NCBI RefSeq assembly: GCF_031822435.1
Contig: NZ_JAVQLW010000001.1
Span: forward strand, 2,427,501 to 2,491,500
Origin: Paracoccus sp. MBLB3053
GTDB lineage: Bacteria > Pseudomonadota > Alphaproteobacteria > Rhodobacterales > Rhodobacteraceae
DNA: 64,000 bases
Reading direction: 5' to 3'
Shown: one piece after another, positions 57,706-64,000 of the stretch
Numbering within the stretch: the stretch's first letter is position 1
Layout: each line of letters starts with the position of its first letter
The notes under the pieces: generated by a model
Databases searched by the model: none
Told to the model about the DNA's origin: nothing
What the model saw: only the letters and a program-made list of their open reading frames with translations
Position numbers and translations under genes: made by a program

Positions 57706-59124
57706 ATGATCCACTTCGACAACAGCTATGCCCGCCTGCCCGAGGGTTTTTTCACCCGGACCGCGCCCACCCCGGTGCGTGATCCGAAGCTCATCGCCTT
57801 GAACCTGCCCTTGGCCGAACGTCTGGGACTGGACGCCGAATGGCTGTCTGGCCCGGAAGGCGTTCGGATGCTGGCAGGAAATGCCCTTCCCGAAGGCGCC
57901 GAGCCGATCGCGCAGGCCTATGCCGGCCATCAGTTCGGTGGCTTCTCTCCGCAACTGGGCGATGGCCGCGCCGTGCTTCTGGGCGAGATCGTCGCGCCGG
58001 ACGGTGCGCGCTTCGACATCCAGCTCAAGGGCTCGGGCCCGACCCCATTTTCCCGCCGGGGCGACGGGCGGGCCTGGCTTGGCCCGGTGCTGCGCGAATA
58101 CCTGGTCAGCGAATTCATGGCTGCCTTTGGCGTTCCGACGACGCGTGCCCTGGCCGCCGTATCGACCGGCGAGAAGGTGATCCGCGAAACGATCCTGCCG
58201 GGCGCGGTGCTGACGCGTGTCGCGGCGAGCCATATCAGGGTCGGAACGTTCGAATTCTATGCCGCGCGCGGCGACCGGGACAGGCTGCGGCTGCTGGCCG
58301 AGCATGTCATCGCGCGCCACTACCCCGAGGCCAGCGGAGCGGCCGAGCTGCTGCAGCGCGTGGTCGAGGCGCAGGCGCATACCATCGCCTGCTGGATGGG
58401 GCTGGGCTTCATCCATGGCGTGATGAACACCGACAACATGTCCGTTTCGGGCGAGACGATCGATTACGGACCCTGTGCCTTCATGGACGGCTACCGGCCG
58501 GACAAGGTGTTTTCCTCGATCGACGCCTATGGCCGCTATGCCTGGAACGAACAGCCCAAGATCGCCGTCTGGAACCTCGCGCAGCTCGCAAGTTGCCTTG
58601 TGCCCCTGATGGGGGACACGGACGAGGCGGTTCAGGAGGCCACGCGCATCGTTCACAGCTTCCCCGCGATCTATCAGCGCGAATGGCTTCACCGCTTTGC
58701 CGCCAAGCTCGGGATTTCTGAGCCGCGGGACGAGGATCGCGGCCTGATCGAGCGCCTGCTGGAACTGATGGCCGGGGAAGAGGCCGATTTCACCCGAGTC
58801 TTCGCGGGCCTCGCGACCGGCCGGGCAAGGGACGAGTTCACCGACCGGGATGCGTTCGATGGCTGGTCGCGCGTGTGGCAAGACCGCATTTCCGGCCTCG
58901 CCGATGCCAAGCAGGTGATGGCGCTGGCAAACCCGCGGCGCATTCCCCGCAACCATCTCGTCGAGCAGGCCATCGCCGCAGCGCGCGACGAAGGCGATTT
59001 CGATCCGTTCCGAAAACTGGATCAGGCCCTGCGCGCGCCATTCGAGGATCGTCCCGAATGGGACGAGCTTGCCTTGGCGCCATTGCCGGAACAGATTGTC
59101 CAAAGAACTTTCTGCGGCACCTGA
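57706..59124 (+). CDS. selO: SelO-family protein adenylyltransferase (YdiU/UPF0061)
   Basis: A 472-aa pseudokinase-fold enzyme that transfers AMP to proteins, linked to redox stress. Seen: [78 protein letters not shown] with the metal-binding Asn/Asp. A cysteine is third from the C-terminus (F-C-G-T), where some relatives carry selenocysteine or a redox cysteine. The ATG at 57706 has a strong AAAGGAGGG SD. Confidence 0.96.
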   Translation: MIHFDNSYARLPEGFFTRTAPTPVRDPKLIALNLPLAERLGLDAEWLSGPEGVRMLAGNALPEGAEPIAQAYAGHQFGGFSPQLGDGRAVLLGEIVAPDGARFDIQLKGSGPTPFSRRGDGRAWLGPVLREYLVSEFMAAFGVPTTRALAAVSTGEKVIRETILPGAVLTRVAASHIRVGTFEFYAARGDRDRLRLLAEHVIARHYPEASGAAELLQRVVEAQAHTIACWMGLGFIHGVMNTDNMSVSGETIDYGPCAFMDGYRPDKVFSSIDAYGRYAWNEQPKIAVWNLAQLASCLVPLMGDTDEAVQEATRIVHSFPAIYQREWLHRFAAKLGISEPRDEDRGLIERLLELMAGEEADFTRVFAGLATGRARDEFTDRDAFDGWSRVWQDRISGLADAKQVMALANPRRIPRNHLVEQAIAAARDEGDFDPFRKLDQALRAPFEDRPEWDELALAPLPEQIVQRTFCGT

Positions 59125-59137
59125 AAAGAAAGGTCCC

Positions 59138-59896
59138 ATGACCCCGAGCACGGAACGGCTGAGACTGGCCAGCTACAACCTGCACAAATGCCGGGGCATG
59201 ACCGGTCCTCATGCCCCCGAGCGCAATCTCAGGGTCATTGCGGACCTGCGGGCCGACATAATCGCCCTGCAGGAAGTCGATTTCAGGATGGGAAGGCGGC
59301 CCGAGGCCCTGCCCCGCGGGCGTATCGAGGAAATGACCGGCATGGTGCCGGCCGTCTTCAACCCGACTGGCGCCAATTCGCTGGGCTGGCATGGGCAGAC
59401 CATCCTGATGCGGCCCGGCCTGCTGGAACAGGCGCAGGTCAGGCGCCTGCCGCTGCCCGGCATCGAGCCGCGCGGAGCCCTTGCCCTTCGCCTGCCCGGC
59501 GTGACCATCGTCGCGCTTCACCTCGGGCTGATCCGGTCGTCCCGACGGGCGCAATTGCGTCGCATCATCGCGCAGGCAGGCCGCATCGGCCATGACCGGC
59601 TGATCCTGACCGGCGATTTCAACGAATGGCATGACAATCGCGGGCTCGAGGCGCTGGAACCCATGCATGTCATCGCGCCTGGGCCAAGCTGGCCCGCCCC
59701 TTTTCCACGCCTCCGCTATGACCGCATTGCCGTCTCGCGCGGGATCGAGGTGCTGGATGCCGGCGTCTGGGACAGCGAGATCGCCCGGCAGGCCTCGGAC
59801 CATCTTCCCGTCTGGGCCGATCTGGCGCTCGAACCCCGATCGGCCGCGCCCGAACCGGGCATCTTGGGTCGTGTGAGCGATAACCCTGCGGAATGA
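59138..59896 (+). CDS. endonuclease/exonuclease/phosphatase-family hydrolase
   Basis: A 252-aa EEP-fold enzyme: LASYNLHKCRGMTG, DIIALQEVD (metal-binding Glu), LILTGDFNEWHD and the final RQASDHLPVWADL give the Asn, Glu, Asp and His of the active site. Substrates in this family range from DNA to phospholipids and inositol phosphates; there is no signal peptide, so a cytosolic target is likely. It lies 13 bp after selO and is probably co-transcribed. Confidence 0.88.
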   Translation: MTPSTERLRLASYNLHKCRGMTGPHAPERNLRVIADLRADIIALQEVDFRMGRRPEALPRGRIEEMTGMVPAVFNPTGANSLGWHGQTILMRPGLLEQAQVRRLPLPGIEPRGALALRLPGVTIVALHLGLIRSSRRAQLRRIIAQAGRIGHDRLILTGDFNEWHDNRGLEALEPMHVIAPGPSWPAPFPRLRYDRIAVSRGIEVLDAGVWDSEIARQASDHLPVWADLALEPRSAAPEPGILGRVSDNPAE

Positions 59897-61237
<1,341 letters not shown>

Positions 61238-61259
61238 TCGGCTGGCGCCAGGAATGCGG

Positions 61260-61286
61260 AAAGGGCGGCCGATTGGCCGCCCTTTT
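61260..61286. terminator. bidirectional terminator between eno and the squalene-synthase-like gene
   Basis: An 11-bp perfect stem AAAGGGCGGCC/GGCCGCCCTTT (61260-61270 and 61275-61285) with loop GATT and a final T-run of four on the plus strand. It ends at the stop codon of the convergent gene. Confidence 0.93.
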
Positions 61287-62047
61287 CATATCCACCAGCG
61301 ATGTGTCAGTGTGAAGGCCCCAAGCGCCAGCCGCTTTCGGAACTCCGAGGGCTGCGCGGCGGCAAGCGCCTCGATCCCGGTTGGCGCGGTCGCGAGAATT
61401 GCCGCGATCCCGGCACCGGGGAACAAGGCCGGTGCCAGGCTGCGTGGAACGTCACGTCGCTGGGCCCGTGCCTCTGCGAGCCTGTCGCGGGCATGAGCGG
61501 CAAGCCGCGCCAGCGCGTCCGGCGAGGGGTTCCGGAGCCCCAGCCCCATGCCCTGGAGCGCAGGGAGGGCCGCGAGCCAATGGGCGAGCCCGAGCCCCTC
61601 GGCCTGAGCAGAGACGGCGGGCATCGCCGCCTGCGGCCCATCGAGGGCCTCGGCGGCGAATTGGGCAAGCGGCACGGCGGTGTCCCGCACATAGGCCATG
61701 ACATCGTCGGGCCGCTCATGCGCTTCGCGCCAACTGTCGCGCCGGCGCGGCTCGGCCATTACGGCAAGCGAGGATGCGCGCGGCCCCCAAGCCTCGGCCA
61801 ACGGGGTGATGAGTTCGTGCGGCTGTCCCGCTGTCTTGCCGATATCCTCAAGCCGCTCGATCCACCATTGCAGGCGCATTTCCGCGATCAGCGGTTCGTT
61901 CGAGGCGAGAGGGGCACGGGCCAGTTCGAGGTTCAGCGCATAAAGCGTCAAGAGCTTCGGCCGCGCCGCGGCAGGCGCCAGAAGGCAAATGCCGAAACGG
62001 TCGGGGTCGTGTTCGCGCAACTGGTTTGCGCAATTTTCGAGGCTCAT
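61286..62047 (-). CDS. squalene/phytoene synthase-family protein (NDUFAF6-like)
   Basis: A 253-aa all-helical protein. DPDRFGICLLAPAAARPKLLTLYALNLELARAP and EMRLQWWIERLEDI match the family start, but the two aspartate-rich motifs (DxxxD) of true prenyl synthases are not evident, so catalysis is doubtful. In mitochondria the homologue NDUFAF6 assists complex I assembly, a plausible role here. The ATG overlaps the cimA stop (ATGA). Confidence 0.82.
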   Translation of the reverse strand: MSLENCANQLREHDPDRFGICLLAPAAARPKLLTLYALNLELARAPLASNEPLIAEMRLQWWIERLEDIGKTAGQPHELITPLAEAWGPRASSLAVMAEPRRRDSWREAHERPDDVMAYVRDTAVPLAQFAAEALDGPQAAMPAVSAQAEGLGLAHWLAALPALQGMGLGLRNPSPDALARLAAHARDRLAEARAQRRDVPRSLAPALFPGAGIAAILATAPTGIEALAAAQPSEFRKRLALGAFTLTHRWWI

Positions 62048-63660
62048 GCTGGCGTCACCCCGTCGCGGATCAGCTTCCAGCGGATCGCATCGACCAGGGC
62101 CTCGAAGCTGGCATCCACGATGTTCGGCGAGACCCCGACCGTGGACCAGCGATTGCCCCGTCCATCCGCGCTGTCGATGATGACACGGGTTGCCGCATCT
62201 GTTCCACCGCCGGTGATGCGGACACGAAAATCCACCAGATGCATGTCGTCGATATGGGACTGGTAGGGGCCGAGATCTTTCGCCAGCGACCGCCAGAGCG
62301 CGTTGACGGGACCCCGGTCCTGCCCTTCGTCATCCATGCTTTCACTGACCGAAAGCATCCTTTCGCCACCGATCCGGACGACCACCACCGCCTCGGAAAC
62401 CGAAATGCGCTTGCCGATCGCATTCCGCCGCCGCTCGACGGTCACCCGGTAGCGCTCGACATCGAAGAAGCGCTGCATGCGGCCCAGTTCGGCCAGCGCC
62501 AGAAGCTCGAAGCTGGCCTGCGCGCCGTCATAGGCATAGCCTTGATCCTCGCGCATCTTCACCACGTCGAGTATCCGCGCGAGCGCCGGGTCGTCGCGGC
62601 TGACCTCGATCCCAGCCTCGGCAAGGCGGGCGCGCAGGTTCGATTGCCCGGCCTGGTTCGACATCGGAATAACCCGTTCATTGCCGATGACCGCCGGCTC
62701 GACATGCTCGTAGGTCGCGGGATTCTTCAGGATCGCGCTGGCATGAAGCCCCGCCTTGTGGGCGAAAGCCGAGGTGCCGACATAGGGTGCCGAGCGTGAC
62801 GGCGCACGGTTCAGGATCTCGTCCAGCCGGCGCGAGATGCGGGTCAGGCTGGAAAGCCCCTCGGGGCTCACGCCGGTGTGCAACCGCGCACGATAGGGCT
62901 CTTTCAGCAGCAGCGTCGGGATCAGCGTGGTCAGGCTGGCATTGCCGCAGCGCTCGCCCAGACCGTTCAGCGTGCCCTGGATCTGGCGCGCGCCAGCATC
63001 GACGGCGGCCAAAGTGCAGGCCACCGCATTGCCGGTATCGTCATGCGTATGAATCCCCAGATGGTCGCCGGGAATGCCCGCCGCGATCACCGCGCGGGTG
63101 ATCTCTCCGACGCGCTCGGGCAGCGTGCCGCCATTGGTGTCGCAAAGCACGACCCAGCGCGCCCCGGCCACCAGTGCCGCCTGCAGGCACGAAAGCGCGT
63201 AATCGGCATCGTCCTCGAACCCGTCGAAGAAATGCTCGGCATCAAAAAGCGCCTCGCGGCCCTGCGCGACCAGATGCGCGACCGAGGCCCGGATATTCTC
63301 GAGGTTCTCCTCGAGCGTGATGCCCAATGCCTCGCGGACGTGGAAGGGATGGGTCTTGCCGACTATGCAGACCGCCCCCGTCCCGGCGTTCAATACCCCG
63401 GCCAAGACCTCGTCATTCTCGGCCGAGCGGCCCGCGCGCTTGGTCATGCCAAAGGCGGTCATTGTCGCCCGGGTCGCAGGCGCCGAGGCGAAGAAATCGC
63501 TGTCCGTGGGATTCGCCCCCGGCCAGCCGCCTTCGATATAGTCGACGCCGATCTGGTCCAGCATCTGGGCGATCTCGGTCTTTTCGGCGGCAGAAAACTG
63601 CACGCCCTGGGTCTGCTGACCGTCGCGCAGGGTGGTGTCGTAAAGAAAGAGCCGCTCCAT
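62044..63660 (-). CDS. cimA: (R)-citramalate synthase
   Basis: A 538-aa HMGL-like enzyme condensing pyruvate and acetyl-CoA, a threonine-independent route to 2-oxobutyrate and isoleucine. It begins LFLYDTTLRDGQQTQGVQFS, has HTHDDTGNAVACT for the metal site, NGLGERCGNASL, and a C-terminal LeuA-type allosteric domain (about 410-538). The motif GQQTQGV separates it from leuA and NifV. Its ATG overlaps the cysS stop by one base. Confidence 0.93.
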   Translation of the reverse strand: MERLFLYDTTLRDGQQTQGVQFSAAEKTEIAQMLDQIGVDYIEGGWPGANPTDSDFFASAPATRATMTAFGMTKRAGRSAENDEVLAGVLNAGTGAVCIVGKTHPFHVREALGITLEENLENIRASVAHLVAQGREALFDAEHFFDGFEDDADYALSCLQAALVAGARWVVLCDTNGGTLPERVGEITRAVIAAGIPGDHLGIHTHDDTGNAVACTLAAVDAGARQIQGTLNGLGERCGNASLTTLIPTLLLKEPYRARLHTGVSPEGLSSLTRISRRLDEILNRAPSRSAPYVGTSAFAHKAGLHASAILKNPATYEHVEPAVIGNERVIPMSNQAGQSNLRARLAEAGIEVSRDDPALARILDVVKMREDQGYAYDGAQASFELLALAELGRMQRFFDVERYRVTVERRRNAIGKRISVSEAVVVVRIGGERMLSVSESMDDEGQDRGPVNALWRSLAKDLGPYQSHIDDMHLVDFRVRITGGGTDAATRVIIDSADGRGNRWSTVGVSPNIVDASFEALVDAIRWKLIRDGVTPA

Positions 63661-64000
63661 CAGACCTGCCCGAGCTTGGCTGCGTCGAAATCCGGGCCTG
63701 CGAGCAACTCGACCCCGGCCGCGCTCATCCGCACCTCGACACCGGCCTCGGTCAGCTTCCGCTTCATGGCATCCACGGCCGAGAAATCCTTGCTGGCCTT
63801 GGCCTCGGCGCGCAAGGCGGTCATCCGCTCGGCAAGGGCGGAAAGATCCGGCGCCGCGCCGATCCAGACATCCAGCTCCGGCGTGAGAAGCCCCAGCAGG
63901 CGGGCGCTGGCCAGAAGGCCCGGCGCATCCCCCTGCCCGGCAAGCTCGTGCAGCGCCGCGATCGCACCCGCGCTGTTCAGGTCATCAGCCAAGGCGGCGA
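63660..64000 (-). CDS. cysS: cysteinyl-tRNA synthetase, C-terminal part only
   Basis: The last 113 codons are visible; the gene continues past the window end. ADDLNSAGAIAALHELAGQG begins the anticodon-binding DALR region, and the end reads RAEAKASKDFSAVDAMKRKLTEAGVEVRMSAAGVELL, the usual CysS C-terminus. The stop shares one base with the cimA start (TGATG), so the two are translationally linked. Confidence 0.92.
   Translation of the reverse strand, partial: AALADDLNSAGAIAALHELAGQGDAPGLLASARLLGLLTPELDVWIGAAPDLSALAERMTALRAEAKASKDFSAVDAMKRKLTEAGVEVRMSAAGVELLAGPDFDAAKLGQV

Overview
The window is a high-GC chromosomal segment, densely packed with short spacers, ATGA/TGATG gene overlaps and frequent GTG/TTG starts. 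Gene content and order point to an alphaproteobacterium of the Rhodobacteraceae, most like Paracoccus: the NDUFA12 - MlaD - DUF2155 / aat - accC - accB block, a cysteine-poor Fur/Mur regulator, DUF3422, a fused PntA, and mreBCD-mrdA-rodA. The genus is an inference. I see no rRNA, tRNA, CRISPR array, phage gene, integrase or insertion sequence; this is core and metabolic chromosome rather than an island.

Layout. 1-9.9 kb: a truncated EamA permease, an LpxL-type acyltransferase, accB-accC-aat, the convergent NDUFA12/MlaD/DUF2155 genes, clpX and clpP, pth, DUF2237, YigZ and a Fur/Mur regulator. 10-16 kb: a VIT-type Fe/Mn transporter behind a Fur/Mur-like site, then a complete five-gene peptide-type ABC importer on the minus strand. 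16-25 kb: a YgiC/YgiB-like pair, eda with an MFS gene, xseA, purD, and leuA behind a leucine-rich leader peptide. 25-33 kb: the cell-elongation operon mreB-mreC-mreD-mrdA-rodA running into a GhrA-like reductase, then manC. 33.4-40.6 kb: a pyrimidine-catabolism locus with a RutR-like regulator, a near-perfect RutR operator, an N-carbamoyl amidohydrolase, dihydropyrimidinase and a four-gene NMT1/THI5-type ABC importer. 40.6-48 kb: a di-haem cytochrome c, YitT, an ArsC-family protein behind a 24-codon lipoprotein ORF, DUF3422, an L,D-transpeptidase and pntAB. 48-64 kb: glcB, an alanine-rich membrane-anchored protein, pepN, an acyltransferase, obgE-proB, an SMR transporter, selO, an EEP-family hydrolase, eno, a squalene/phytoene-synthase-like protein, cimA and the 3' end of cysS.

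How the genes work together. Leucine and isoleucine synthesis are represented by leuA and cimA, with leuA apparently controlled by translation of a Leu-codon run that is also complementary to the leuA ribosome binding site. The RutR operator links pyrimidine sensing to hydrolysis of dihydropyrimidines and to an importer, but the first enzyme, dihydropyrimidine dehydrogenase, is not here. The mre/mrd genes form the elongasome. pntAB (NADPH supply) and glcB (glyoxylate shunt) are neighbours with separate terminators.

Most notable are small features that routine gene calling would miss: the leuA leader with its SD/anti-SD complementarity, a 24-aa lipoprotein ORF coupled to arsC, and a 90-bp gap in the pyrimidine importer operon built from four exact-11-bp-spaced GTACAC repeats and carrying a 33-codon ORF coupled at both ends. 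I found no convincing wholly new multi-gene system.
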